A stretch of 64,000 nucleotides of DNA from Micromonospora polyrhachis (GTDB taxonomy: Bacteria > Actinomycetota > Actinomycetes > Mycobacteriales > Micromonosporaceae), in the NCBI RefSeq assembly GCF_014203835.1, contig NZ_JACHJW010000001.1, positions 6,894,501 through 6,958,500 on the forward strand. Reading direction: 5' to 3'. Position 1 is the first letter of the stretch. Each line of letters starts with the position of its first letter. This document shows positions 9,586 through 19,000 of this stretch, in pieces. Below the pieces are notes generated by a model. It had not been told where the DNA came from. It saw only the letters and a program-made list of their open reading frames with translations, and searched no databases. Position numbers and translations under genes: made by a program.

Positions 9586-9710
9586 GCCGTCGGCCGCAAC
9601 CTGTCGACCAGCCTACGACCAGCCCACGACCAGCCCACGGTCCATTTGGGATGGCCACTGGAGATCGACCGCTGTGCGGTCAGCCACTCCGAACACCATT
9701 CGATCGAAAG

Positions 9711-9729
9711 ATAGGTTAGCCTACCCTGC
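9711..9729 (+). promoter_or_regulatory. Iron box (DmdR/IdeR-type) before binding-protein gene
   Basis: The sequence around ATAGGTTAGCCTACCCT matches the actinobacterial iron-box consensus TTAGGTTAGSCTAACCTAA at about 15 of 19 positions, including the AGGTTAG and CTA cores. It lies 67 bp before the GTG of the siderophore-binding lipoprotein gene. DmdR/IdeR with Fe(II) represses at such boxes, so the gene should be induced under iron starvation. Confidence 0.8.
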
Positions 9730-9796
9730 GAAAGCGGGCCCTCGAATCGGCCGGAGCAGCGCCGTAACCCGCTCGCCTACGCAAGGAGGAAACCAA

Positions 9797-10837
9797 GTGC
9801 GGACAGCGCTTTTCCGTCGCTCGTCGGGCGACGGGGCCGACACCGGCAAGCTGGGTATCCGGCGGCGGGCTGGCCTCGTGGCCGCCGCTGCGGTCGTCGC
9901 CGTCACGGCGCTCGCCGGTTGCGGCTCGGACACCGACGAGCCGGCCGACAACGGCACGGACAAGGCCCGTAGCGTCACCCACGACGCTGGCACCACGGAG
10001 AACGTACCGGCCAAGCCGAAGCGGATCGTCTCGCTCAGCGTCACCCTCACCGGTCACCTACTCGCCCTGGACGCCCCGGTGGTGGCCACCCAGGTCGCCC
10101 CCGGCCCGTTCTCCGACAAGACCGGCTATTTCCTCCAGTGGTCCGATGTCGCCAAGCAGCGCAACGTCGAGGTCGTCTATGCCGGTGCCGAGCCGAACCT
10201 GGAGAAGGTCGTCGAGGCCAAGCCCGACCTGATCATCGGGGCCGCGTCCGGCGCGGACAGCACGGCGAAGTTCTACGACCAGCTCAAGGGCATCGCGCCG
10301 ACGCTGATCTACCGCTACGACAACATTTCCTGGCAGGACCTGACCAGCAAGCTGGGTGAGGCGATCGGCTTGGCGGACAAGGCCAAGGAGGTCCTGGGCA
10401 AGTTCGACGCGCAGGTGACCGCGGTCAAGGGCAAGATCAAGGTCCCGACGCAGGATGTTGCCCCGCTGCGCAACAACGGTACCCAGATCGTCATCTTCAC
10501 CAAGGAGTCCGCGCAGGGCAAGCTCCTCGCCACCCTCGGCCTGAAGGTCCGGGAGGTTCCGAAGAACTTCAGCGCCGACGGTCCCGAGGGGGGCAACCGC
10601 AACGACGTCGTCACCGTCGCCCAGGAGAACCTCGGACCGGCACTCGCCGACAGCTCAGTCTTCTTCGTCGGTCACAACGCCGAGCAGATCGCCACGGCCA
10701 AGGCCGCGCCGCTGTGGAAGTCGCTGCCCGCCGTCACCGAGAACCGGGCGTACGACCTGGGTCTGGACTCGTTCCGGATGGACTACTTCAGCGCCAGCGC
10801 GGTGCTGGAGCGGATCGAGAAGACCTTCGCGGTCTGA
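9797..10837 (+). CDS. Fe-siderophore binding lipoprotein (FepB-like)
   Basis: A 346-aa periplasmic-binding-protein-type lipoprotein. After RRRAGLVAAAAVVAVTALA comes the lipobox cysteine in ALAGCGSD, so it is anchored outside the membrane. The mature part has class III binding-protein features: AKPKRIVSLSVTLTGHLLAL at the N-lobe start and EPNLEKVVEAKPDLIIG. The GTG at 9797 has a perfect AAGGAGG 7 nt upstream. An iron box precedes it and a strong terminator follows it, so it is a single-gene unit. Its permease and ATPase partners are probably the genes at 12942-15921, and its ligand the catecholate made by the 16-25.7 kb operon. Confidence 0.9.
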   Translation: MRTALFRRSSGDGADTGKLGIRRRAGLVAAAAVVAVTALAGCGSDTDEPADNGTDKARSVTHDAGTTENVPAKPKRIVSLSVTLTGHLLALDAPVVATQVAPGPFSDKTGYFLQWSDVAKQRNVEVVYAGAEPNLEKVVEAKPDLIIGAASGADSTAKFYDQLKGIAPTLIYRYDNISWQDLTSKLGEAIGLADKAKEVLGKFDAQVTAVKGKIKVPTQDVAPLRNNGTQIVIFTKESAQGKLLATLGLKVREVPKNFSADGPEGGNRNDVVTVAQENLGPALADSSVFFVGHNAEQIATAKAAPLWKSLPAVTENRAYDLGLDSFRMDYFSASAVLERIEKTFAV

Positions 10838-10853
10838 TCCCCACCACGATCCG

Positions 10854-10892
10854 AACCTGCGGGCTCCCGGCACAGCCGGGAGCCCGCAGGTT
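10854..10892 (+). terminator. Strong intrinsic terminator after binding-protein gene
   Basis: A perfect 18-bp inverted repeat with an ACA loop (arms AACCTGCGGGCTCCCGGC and its complement), ending in a short T stretch. It starts 16 bp past the stop codon and is the clearest terminator in the window. It may work in both directions, also ending the minus-strand deaminase transcript that stops at 11020. Confidence 0.9.
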
Positions 10893-11019
10893 TCTATGGC
10901 TGCGGAGTTCGGCGACGACCGGCACCGGTGGGTACGGATCGTGCCTGGAGTCCAGCCCCCTGACGCTGCTGGACTTCGACCCGGTGATGGCCGGGAGGGC
11001 TCGCGGCCACGCGGATGCC

Positions 11020-11445
11020 CTAGTAATAGTTGTCGATCGGCTGGCGTGCCTCATCGAACAGCGCCGGTCCCTCGTACCGGACCGGGGGCAGCGGCGGGGT
11101 GGCTGGCCTGACCTCCTCGAACTGCTCGCTGGAGAGGGCGTACACGACCCGGCCGAGACCGGACCGGTTGATCGCGGTCGTGCACATCGGACAGGGCTGG
11201 CAACTGGTGAACATAGTGGTGCCAGCGGCCAGGTCGGGGGCGAGTTCCCGGGCGGCCCAACGGGCCAGCTTCAGTTCCGGATGGGCGGTGATGTCCGAGT
11301 CGGCGACCACGGTGTTGTGGTCCTCGATCAGGACGGTGCCGTCCGCACCGACCAGCAGCGAGCCGAACGGCCGTTCGCCGGACGCTCCGGCCATGCCGGC
11401 GAGTTCCACGGCACGGCGGAGGAACTTCTCGTCGTCGGGGGTCAT
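11020..11445 (-). CDS. Nucleoside/base deaminase (CDA superfamily)
   Basis: A 141-aa zinc deaminase. The zinc ligands and catalytic Glu are seen in DITAHPELKLARWAA (H-x-E) and TSCQPCPMCTTAI (P-C-x-x-C). The general layout fits guanine/cytosine deaminases and tRNA adenosine deaminase relatives; the exact substrate is open. The ATG at 11445 has AGGAGG 4 nt upstream and overlaps the stop codon of the preceding oxidoreductase gene (ATGA), so the two are translationally coupled. It has no obvious link to the siderophore genes that surround it. Confidence 0.88.
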   Translation of the reverse strand: MTPDDEKFLRRAVELAGMAGASGERPFGSLLVGADGTVLIEDHNTVVADSDITAHPELKLARWAARELAPDLAAGTTMFTSCQPCPMCTTAINRSGLGRVVYALSSEQFEEVRPATPPLPPVRYEGPALFDEARQPIDNYY

Positions 11446-12293
11446 CGGTCCTCCTGGGATCTGTGGTACGCGGCCACGGCCGCAAGTGTCCGCCAGGCGC
11501 GTTCGGGCTGGCGGATCTCGGTCAGGTCGTCGTTGAACGGGTCGAGCACCACCGTCTCCGCGCCGAGCAGACGCATCTGATCGATGTCGGAGATGATCTG
11601 CTCGATGGTGCCGACACCGGCGAGCCGGTCCGGGGCGGTGATCGCTTCTCGGGTCTCCCGGAGTTTGATGCGCGGCGTCAACGCGGGCACCGGGCGGCCC
11701 AGTTCGTCGGCGGTGGCCTTCAGTCGCCCGGCTGCGTCCGCCAGCCATCCGGTGTTAACCCGCAGCGGGTGCCAGGCGTCACCGAGCAGTACCGCGCGAC
11801 GCATGCCGGCTTCGCTGTTGCCGCCGACCCAGATCGGGATCGCGGCTGTGTCGTAGTCGTCGGTGTTCCGCCAGGCGTCGCGCATGGTGTGCAGGTACTC
11901 GTCGGTCAGCGCGCCGCGCCGCCGGAACGGCACACCAAGCGCCTCGAACTCCTGCCGAGCCCAGCCCACACCGACGCCGAGAACGAGTCGGCCCGCACTG
12001 AGCCGGTTGAGGTTCGCCGCCATCCGGGCGGTGAGCAGCGGGTGCCGGTACGGAACGATGAGTACCGTGGTGCCCAGCCGGACCCGCTGGGTCACCCCGG
12101 CCAGCCAGGACAGCGTGGTGAACGGCTCGTAGAACGGCGCCGGATACTTCTCGGCCACGTCCGGGGTCACCGCGATGTGATCGGAGACCATCAGCAGGTC
12201 GAAGCCGAGGCCCTCGACCGTCTGCGCCCACCGTCGCAGCACATCGGGGTCGGTACCCGGAGCGAAGTTCGGTACGTTCACACCAATTTGCAC
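11442..12293 (-). CDS. LLM-class (F420/FMN) oxidoreductase
   Basis: A 283-aa luciferase-like monooxygenase-fold protein. Typical strand and loop sequences are MQIGVNVPNFAPGT at the N-terminus, FDLLMVSDHIAV and the conserved RLVLGVGVGW segment. In actinobacteria most members with this layout use F420. The GTG at 12293 begins the conserved first strand. The gene is divergent from an Lrp regulator 93 bp away, which probably controls it. It is coupled to the downstream deaminase gene. The substrate is unknown. Confidence 0.87.
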   Translation of the reverse strand: MQIGVNVPNFAPGTDPDVLRRWAQTVEGLGFDLLMVSDHIAVTPDVAEKYPAPFYEPFTTLSWLAGVTQRVRLGTTVLIVPYRHPLLTARMAANLNRLSAGRLVLGVGVGWARQEFEALGVPFRRRGALTDEYLHTMRDAWRNTDDYDTAAIPIWVGGNSEAGMRRAVLLGDAWHPLRVNTGWLADAAGRLKATADELGRPVPALTPRIKLRETREAITAPDRLAGVGTIEQIISDIDQMRLLGAETVVLDPFNDDLTEIRQPERAWRTLAAVAAYHRSQEDR

Positions 12294-12386
12294 GTCTTAT
12301 ACGCTAGCCAGGGTGAGTCCGCGCGGGAACATCGTGTTCCCTGCCTTTGCCGGCTTTTCCCGTGGTTCCACCGGTAAAATCGCCCG

Positions 12387-12845
12387 ATGGCCGAGAATCT
12401 TGATTCTGTCGATTGGTCCATCCTGATCGAGTTGCAGGACGATGGCCGACTGCCCATCACCGAACTCAGCCGCCGGGTGAAGTTGAGTGCGTCGGCCACC
12501 AGTGAACGGGTGAGGCGGCTGGAGGCGACAGGCGTGATCAGCGGCTACCGCGCCGAGGTCGACCTACCCAAGGCGGGCTTCGCCGTGCTCGCGGTGGTCC
12601 GGCTGAAGTATCCCGGCAGCCGGCACGAACCGCTGCACCGGCTACTGGAGCGACGGTCGGAGATCCTGGAGTGCCTGCGCACCACGGGAGACGACTGTTA
12701 CGTGCTGAAAGTGGCCGCGACGTCGATGGCACACCTCGAACAGGTCGTCAACGACCTCGCCGGGTTCGGCAGCACCACCACCAACGTGGTCTACAGCGCC
12801 ACCCTGCCCTATCGCGGCCCGCGCCCGACGCCGTCCCGCACGTGA
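12387..12845 (+). CDS. Lrp/AsnC family transcriptional regulator
   Basis: A 152-aa protein with an N-terminal winged helix-turn-helix (LDSVDWSILIELQDDGR, then ITELSRRVKLSASATSERVR) and a C-terminal RAM ligand-binding/oligomerisation domain. Members sense amino acids or related metabolites and often control the divergent neighbour, here the LLM oxidoreductase/deaminase pair. The start ATG at 12387 fits the family's usual N-terminus. Confidence 0.92.
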   Translation: MAENLDSVDWSILIELQDDGRLPITELSRRVKLSASATSERVRRLEATGVISGYRAEVDLPKAGFAVLAVVRLKYPGSRHEPLHRLLERRSEILECLRTTGDDCYVLKVAATSMAHLEQVVNDLAGFGSTTTNVVYSATLPYRGPRPTPSRT

Positions 12846-12941
12846 CCGCCGCACGAACGCCCCTGCGGCTGCACCTACTGACTCTGGTCTGCTCGGAGCC
12901 CGTGCGGAGCGGTCCACGGCGAAACGGTGGAGCGGAACGGT

Positions 12942-14018
12942 TCAGGCGCGGCCGGACCGATGCTCACGCCACAGCAGCCAAGCCAGGTAGCCACCGCCGA
13001 GACCGCCGGTGACCACGCCGACCGGAAGTTGGCCGGGCAGTGGCAGCAGCCGAGCGACCAGATCGGCGACGCAGAGCAGCAGGGCACCCATGAAGGCCGC
13101 CGGGATGACACCGACCCCGGGGCCGGCGGTGAGTCGGCGGGCGAGTTGCGGAGCGGCGAGCGCCACGAAGGCGATCGGTCCGACCGCGGCAACGGACACC
13201 CCGGAGAGGATGACCGCCGTGGCGAGCACCGCCAGCCGGGTCCGCTCCACCCGCAGCCCGAGCGAACGGGCCGCCTCGTCGCCCAGACTCAGCTGGTCCA
13301 GCGGCCGGGACAGCATGACCGCCGCCGGCACCAGCAGCACGATCACGCCCACCAGCAGCCAGACCTGGTCCCACTTGGTGGCGGCGAGGCTTCCGACGAG
13401 CCAGACGTGCGCCGCCTGCGACTCGTAGATGTCGGCCTGGATCAGCAGGTAGGCGGTGACGGATTCGAGCATCGCGCTGACCGCCACGCCCACCAGGACC
13501 AGTCGCACCCCGTTCACGCCGCGCCGCCAGGACAACAGGTACATGATGACGGCGGTGGCCAGGCCGAAGCCGATCGCGCCGGTGGACACCGCCATGGCCT
13601 GCTCACCGATGACCAGCAGCACGAAGACCGCACCGGCCGACGCGCCGCTGGTGAAACCGACGATGTCGGGGCTACCCAACGGGTTACGGGTCAGGCTCTG
13701 GAACTGTGCCCCGGCGACGCCGAGGCAGATTCCGACCAGCAGTGCCCCCAGCACCCGGGGCAGCCGGATCTGGAAGACCACCAGGTCCGTGGCCGGGGTA
13801 CCGGCACCGACCAACGCGGCCAACGTCTCTGCGACCGGCACCGCGCTGCCCCAGCTCAGTGAGAACAGGGCGGTGCCCACCGCGAGCACCAGGAGCAGCA
13901 GGCTCACCAGCAACGGCCGGCGACGAAGCCGTACGGAGAACCGGTCGGTGGGCGAGCGCAGGGCCGGGGTCAGCGTCACGCCGACCCCGCCGGCCGAGCG
14001 GTGGTCCATGGCCGTCAC
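12942..14018 (-). CDS. Fe-siderophore ABC permease (FepG/FecD-like)
   Basis: A 358-aa FecCD/BtuC-type permease with about nine to ten transmembrane helices. Family landmarks are RLPRVLGALLVGICLGVAGA and SLTRNPLGSPDIVGFTSGAS. The GTG at 14018 is chosen because GAGG sits 6 nt upstream, and it starts 20 bp after the stop of the first permease. It forms the second half of the heterodimeric importer channel. It is the last gene of the three-gene uptake operon. Confidence 0.92.
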   Translation of the reverse strand: MTAMDHRSAGGVGVTLTPALRSPTDRFSVRLRRRPLLVSLLLLVLAVGTALFSLSWGSAVPVAETLAALVGAGTPATDLVVFQIRLPRVLGALLVGICLGVAGAQFQSLTRNPLGSPDIVGFTSGASAGAVFVLLVIGEQAMAVSTGAIGFGLATAVIMYLLSWRRGVNGVRLVLVGVAVSAMLESVTAYLLIQADIYESQAAHVWLVGSLAATKWDQVWLLVGVIVLLVPAAVMLSRPLDQLSLGDEAARSLGLRVERTRLAVLATAVILSGVSVAAVGPIAFVALAAPQLARRLTAGPGVGVIPAAFMGALLLCVADLVARLLPLPGQLPVGVVTGGLGGGYLAWLLWREHRSGRA

Positions 14019-14038
14019 GGGTTACCTCGCTTGGCGGG

Positions 14039-15106
14039 TCAGTGCGTCACCGCGTGCCGGCGGCGCAACAGGACGATGAAGATCGGCGCGCCGAGGAAGG
14101 CCATGACGATGCCCACCGGCACCTCGGCGGGGAAGGCGATCACCCGGCCGAGTACGTCGGCAAGGAGCAGCAGGGCCGGGGCGTAGACGGCGCTGTAGGC
14201 GAGCAGCCAGCGATGGTCCGGACCGGTGATCAGCCGTACGATGTGCGGCACCGCCAGGCCCAGGAAGTGGATCGGTCCGGCCCCTGCGGTGGCCGCCCCG
14301 CAGAGCAACAGCACCGCCAGCGTGCCCAGGGCTCGGGTACGGCCGGGGCGGGCACCGAGCGCGCGACCGGAGTCGTCGCCGAGGGCGAGCGCGTTCAGCG
14401 ACCGGCCGAGGAAGAGGGCCAGCACCGCGCCGACGGCGATCAGCGGTGCCACCCCGACGACGACCTCGGCCTCTCGGCCGGCGAAGGTCCCCACCAGCCA
14501 GAACCGGATCTCGTCGTACGCGGTGGCGTTCATGGTGGTGAAGCCGTGGGTGACCGCCTGAAGCGCGGCGGCGACCGCGAACCCGGCCAGCGCCAGCCTG
14601 GTGTGGGAGGAGGGACGGCCGGCTCCCCCGAGGACGTAGACCACCGCCGCGGTGAGGCCCGCGCCGAGGAGCGCAAACCACAGGTATTCGCCGGGTTCGG
14701 TGAGGCCGAAGAACACCACGGCGGAGACCACCGCGAACGCCGCACCGGCGTTGACCCCGAAGAGGCCGGGATCGGCCAACGGGTTGCGGGTCAACGCCTG
14801 CATGAGCACACCGGCGAGACCGAGCCCGACCCCGACCAGCAGACCGAGCAGGGTGCGCGGAATCCGCAGTTCGTGGATGGTGACCGACAGTTCGGATCCG
14901 TCCGGATGCCACAGCAGTTGCCACACGGTGTCGGGCGGGATCGCCCGGGCCCCGACGGCGATGCTGAGCAGCATGGTGACAGCGAGGATGACGAGACCGA
15001 CGACGAGACCGAGCCAGCGGCGGCCACGGGGTCGACCGAGCGGGGGCGGCGTCGCCTGGTGTGCTGGTGTGCCGGTGTCGCCAGGGTGGACCGAGGCGGT
15101 GGTCAT
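14039..15106 (-). CDS. Fe-siderophore ABC permease (FepD/FecC-like)
   Basis: A 355-aa FecCD-family permease; it shares RIPRTLLGLLVGVGLGLAG and ALTRNPLADPGLFGVNAGA with its neighbour. The N-terminal 25 residues are a cytosolic Pro/Gly-rich lead. The start codon overlaps the ATPase stop (ATGA), so the operon order is ATPase, permease, permease under the iron box at 15944. It pairs with the permease at 12942-14018 to import the ferri-siderophore. Confidence 0.92.
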   Translation of the reverse strand: MTTASVHPGDTGTPAHQATPPPLGRPRGRRWLGLVVGLVILAVTMLLSIAVGARAIPPDTVWQLLWHPDGSELSVTIHELRIPRTLLGLLVGVGLGLAGVLMQALTRNPLADPGLFGVNAGAAFAVVSAVVFFGLTEPGEYLWFALLGAGLTAAVVYVLGGAGRPSSHTRLALAGFAVAAALQAVTHGFTTMNATAYDEIRFWLVGTFAGREAEVVVGVAPLIAVGAVLALFLGRSLNALALGDDSGRALGARPGRTRALGTLAVLLLCGAATAGAGPIHFLGLAVPHIVRLITGPDHRWLLAYSAVYAPALLLLADVLGRVIAFPAEVPVGIVMAFLGAPIFIVLLRRRHAVTH

Positions 15107-15921
15107 GCGCCGACCAACGCGGCGGACCTGGCCCGGCGCCGGGCGACCGGCACCACCAGGGGGCCACCGGACTGCGGGTCGGTGATCACCTCACAGTCCA
15201 GGTCGAACACCCGACGGACCAGCTCGGCGTCGACGACCTCGGCCGGTACGCCCTCGGCGACGACCCGGCCGTCCCGCATCGCGATGATGTGAGTCGCGTA
15301 CCGGCACGCCTGGTTGAGGTCGTGCAGGACGGCTACCAGGGTCCGACCGGCTTCCTGGAGGTCGGCGCAGAGGTCGAGCACCTCGATCTGGTGGGTGATG
15401 TCGAGGAACGTCGTCGGCTCGTCCAGCAGCAGCAGATCGGTGCGTTGGGCCAGCGCCATGGCGAGCCACACCCGCTGCCGCTGGCCACCGGAGAGTTCGT
15501 CGACCCGCCGCTGGGCAAGGTCGGTTACGCCCGTGGCCACCATGGACTCGTGTACGACCCGTTCGTCCTCGCGTGACCACTGCCGCCACACCGTCTGGTG
15601 TGGATAGCGCCCCCGGGCGACGAGGTCGACCACGGTGATCCCGTCTGGGGCGATCGGGGTCTGCGGTAGCAATCCGAGCTGGCGGGCCAGTTCCCGGGCC
15701 GGATAGGTGGTGATCTGCCGACCGTCCAGGTAGACCGCGCCCGCCTGGGGACGCAGCATCCGGGACAGCGCCCGCAACAGCGTCGACTTCCCGCAGGCGT
15801 TCGGTCCGACGATCACGGTGAACGAGTTGTCGGGAATCGTCACGTCCAGGTGCTCGGCGACGACCCGCTGGTCGTAGGCGAGCGCTAGTCCCTCGGCGCG
15901 CAGCCGGGAGGATCCCGCCAC
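15103..15921 (-). CDS. Fe-siderophore ABC transporter ATPase (FepC-like)
   Basis: A 272-aa ABC ATPase with Walker A GPNACGKST, signature LSGGQRQRVWLA and Walker B LLLLDEPTTFLD, all intact. Sequence and context place it in the FepC/FhuC group. The GTG at 15921 is chosen because AGAGAGG lies 8 nt before it; longer readings would run into the iron box. It drives the two downstream permeases. Confidence 0.92.
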   Translation of the reverse strand: MAGSSRLRAEGLALAYDQRVVAEHLDVTIPDNSFTVIVGPNACGKSTLLRALSRMLRPQAGAVYLDGRQITTYPARELARQLGLLPQTPIAPDGITVVDLVARGRYPHQTVWRQWSREDERVVHESMVATGVTDLAQRRVDELSGGQRQRVWLAMALAQRTDLLLLDEPTTFLDITHQIEVLDLCADLQEAGRTLVAVLHDLNQACRYATHIIAMRDGRVVAEGVPAEVVDAELVRRVFDLDCEVITDPQSGGPLVVPVARRRARSAALVGA

Positions 15922-15943
15922 GACGATCACCTCTCTTCTTAAC

Positions 15944-15962
15944 TTTGGTGAGGCTAACATAA
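15944..15962 (-). promoter_or_regulatory. Iron box before the siderophore uptake operon
   Basis: TTTGGTGAGGCTAACATAA matches the IdeR/DmdR consensus at about 16 of 19 positions. It lies 23 bp upstream of the ATPase start at 15921 and likely overlaps its promoter, giving iron-repressed import. Confidence 0.82.
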
Positions 15963-16008
15963 GCCCACCCATCGACCGTCCGGCTCGATTCCTGCTCGGC
16001 CGTCGGAC

Positions 16009-19000
16009 TCAGCAGCCGGGTGCGGGTAGCAGCCCGACCTTGACGGCATGGTCGAGGTAGCGGTGCATGAGCGCTCGATCGACCGGTGGGCACGGTGGGC
16101 CGGCAACGGGCGGCTGTACCTCGAGGAAGCCGGGCCGCCGGCCCGATCCGGGCTGGCCGGAGCCGACTCGTCCGGGCTGGCCGGAGCCAATGGACTCGGG
16201 CCGGTCAGGGGCAATGGAATCGGCCTGGTCGAAGAAGGCCAGGGTGGCGCTGTCAGGGTCCGAGGCGTCGGCCCGTACCCGGTCCCGCCACCTGGGCAAC
16301 GGCACCGTTTCCACGGCGAAGCCGTAGTCGCTCACCCAGGCGGCCACCTGCGACAGCCGTACCGGGGGCAGCGGCACCAGGTTGTGCACGCCGGTCGCAC
16401 CGGAGCGGGCCAGCGCGACCACCGTCGCCGCCACCCAGTCAACCGGTGTCCACGGCTCGGCAACCCCGAGATCGGGCAGCACTCCACGGGGTACACCCGC
16501 ACGCAGGATCCGCCAGACCAGGTCGTCGGGGTTGACGTAGCCGGTGTCGGCCGGGCCGACCACCCGCCCGAGTCGGTAGACGGTGACCGGGAGACCCCGG
16601 TCACCGGCCTGTCGGACGAGTTCCTCCGCGGCCCACTTGGACCGCTGGTAGCCGTCCCGCAGGCCGGGATGCGCCGCGACGAAGCCGGGTTCAGTGGCGA
16701 CCGCGACGGTGGAGACGTGGTGAAACGGCACGCCCAGGGCGAGCAGGTGACGCGTACCGTCCACGTTGGCCGGACGCAGGCTGCGATAGCCGCGTACGAC
16801 GCTGACCGATGCTCCCGCGTGGTAGACCTCGTCCACGGTCGGCCCGGCGTACGGCTGGGCCAGGTCGCCGACCACGACGTCCACCCGGTCCAGTGGCACC
16901 CGCAGCCCGTGCCGGTCCAGGGTCTCCCGGAGCCGGTCCAGTCCGGCGGCCGGGTCACCGGCCCGGACCAGGCAGGCCACCCGGTCAGCCGAGCTGGCGA
17001 GCAGTTCGGCGAGGAGGTGGACCCCGACGAACCCGGTGGCCCCGGTAAGCAGGACCCGGCCGACACCGGGCACCGGGCGGCGGATGATCCCGGCCGGCAG
17101 TACCGCGTCCCTGACGTGTTCGGCGACCTCCTCCGCCGGCGGGGCGGCAAACCGGGCCGGCGCTGTTGCGACAGCCGGCTCCGGTCCGGACCGCTCGGCC
17201 AGCACCCGGGCCAGCCCGGCGGCGGTCGGATGCGCGAACACCGTCGCCACCGGCACCCCGAGCCGGTTGGCGACCTGGATGCTCTGCAACGACTGCCCGC
17301 CCAGGGCGAAGAAGTCGTCGTCCGGCCCGATCCGACCGGCACCCAGCACCTCGCGGAGCACCATCAGCACCGCGCGCTCGGCGTCGCTGGCCGGCTCGTC
17401 GGTCTCGGTCGGCGCGGCCTCGACCGCCCGCAGAGCCGCCCGGTCGATCTTTCCACTGGAGTTACGCGGCAGCCGCGTCGTGCGGACGAAGACCGACGGC
17501 ACCAGCGCCGCCGGCAGTGCCCGGCCGGCGTGCTCCCGCAACTCCACATCGGACAGCTCGGTGACGACATGGGCCACCAGGTGCTTGACTCCCCCGGTGC
17601 CGGCCCGGCCGACCACAGCCGCCTCGGCCACGCCGGGATGGCGCAGCAGCACCGACTCGACCTCACCCGGGTCGACCCGATGCCCACTGATCTTGAACTC
17701 TTCGTCCACCCTGCCGGCAAAGACGAGTTGGCCGTCGGGACGCAGCCGCACCCGGTCCCCGGTGCGGTAGGCCCGCGCACCGGCCAGCGCGCCGAACCGA
17801 CGCCCGGTCAGCTCCGGCTGGCCCAAATAGCCGGTGGCCAGTCCCCCGCCGAGCAGCCACAACTCGTCGTGTACGACCGCACACCGCACACCCGGCAACG
17901 GGCGCCCGATCGGCACCTCGGTCTCGTCCGGCGTCAACTCGGCGACGGTGGCCACCACGGTCGCCTCGGTCGGGCCGTAGGTGTTGAACAACCTCACGTC
18001 CGTGTCGACCGTCTCGTGCCAACGGGCGACCCGCTCTGGGAGCGCCGCCTCCCCACCGATGATCACCGTACGGAGTCCCGGGGGCATCGGCAGTCCCGCG
18101 TACGCCAGCTCGTGCCAGTACGCGGTGGGCAGGTCCAGCACGGTGACGCCGTACTCGGCACAGCCGCCCAGCAGGTCGGCAATGGACTCCAGCATCTGCT
18201 CGGTACGCACCACCAGCGTGCCGCCCGCACACAGGGTCAGGAAGATCTCCTCCACGCTGGCGTCGAAGTGCAGCGGCGCGAACTGGAGCACCCGATCGGT
18301 GCCGGTGATGCCGTACCGGTGGGTGGCGCCGGCGACGAAGTGGGCCAGTGCGGCCCGGCCGACCGCCACCCCGTTGGGACGTCCGGTCGAGCCGGAGGTG
18401 TAGATGACGTAGCCGAGGTCAGGGTCCCGCTCGATCCCGTCCGACCGGCGCTGGATGCCATCCGCCGTGATGCTCAGGGCAGGCCGGGCGTCGGCAAGCA
18501 CGGTCTGGGCCCGCTCGACCGGCCCGTCCGGGTCGAGTGGCAGGTAGGCGGCACCGGACAGCAGGGTCCCGAGGATCGCGGTGACCGCCTCGACGCCCCG
18601 GGGTAGCGCCACCGAAACCAGAATGCCTGGTCCGGCTCCGAGTGCGGCCAGCCGGTCGGCGACCCCGGTCGCGTCGGCGAGCAGCTCGGCGTAGGTCACC
18701 TGGCGGAGGCCGTCAACGACCGCGACCCGGTCCGGATGGGTGGTGGCCGCCCGACGGATCAGCTCGGTGACCGGTTCGGCGGGCACCGGCAGCGGTCCAC
18801 CGTCGAGGATCGGCACCGGCCGGGTCACCGCGGCATCCCGCTCTACCGTGGCGAGCAGGTCGAGCAGCTCCTCGGCGTAGCCGGCCAGATCGGCAGCCGA
18901 ATAGGCGGCCGGGTTCGCGTCCAGGTCGAGGTGCCGGCCGTCGCCCCGGTCGGCCACCGCGACGGAGAGGTCCTCCACCGGCCCGGCGGAGACGTTGTGG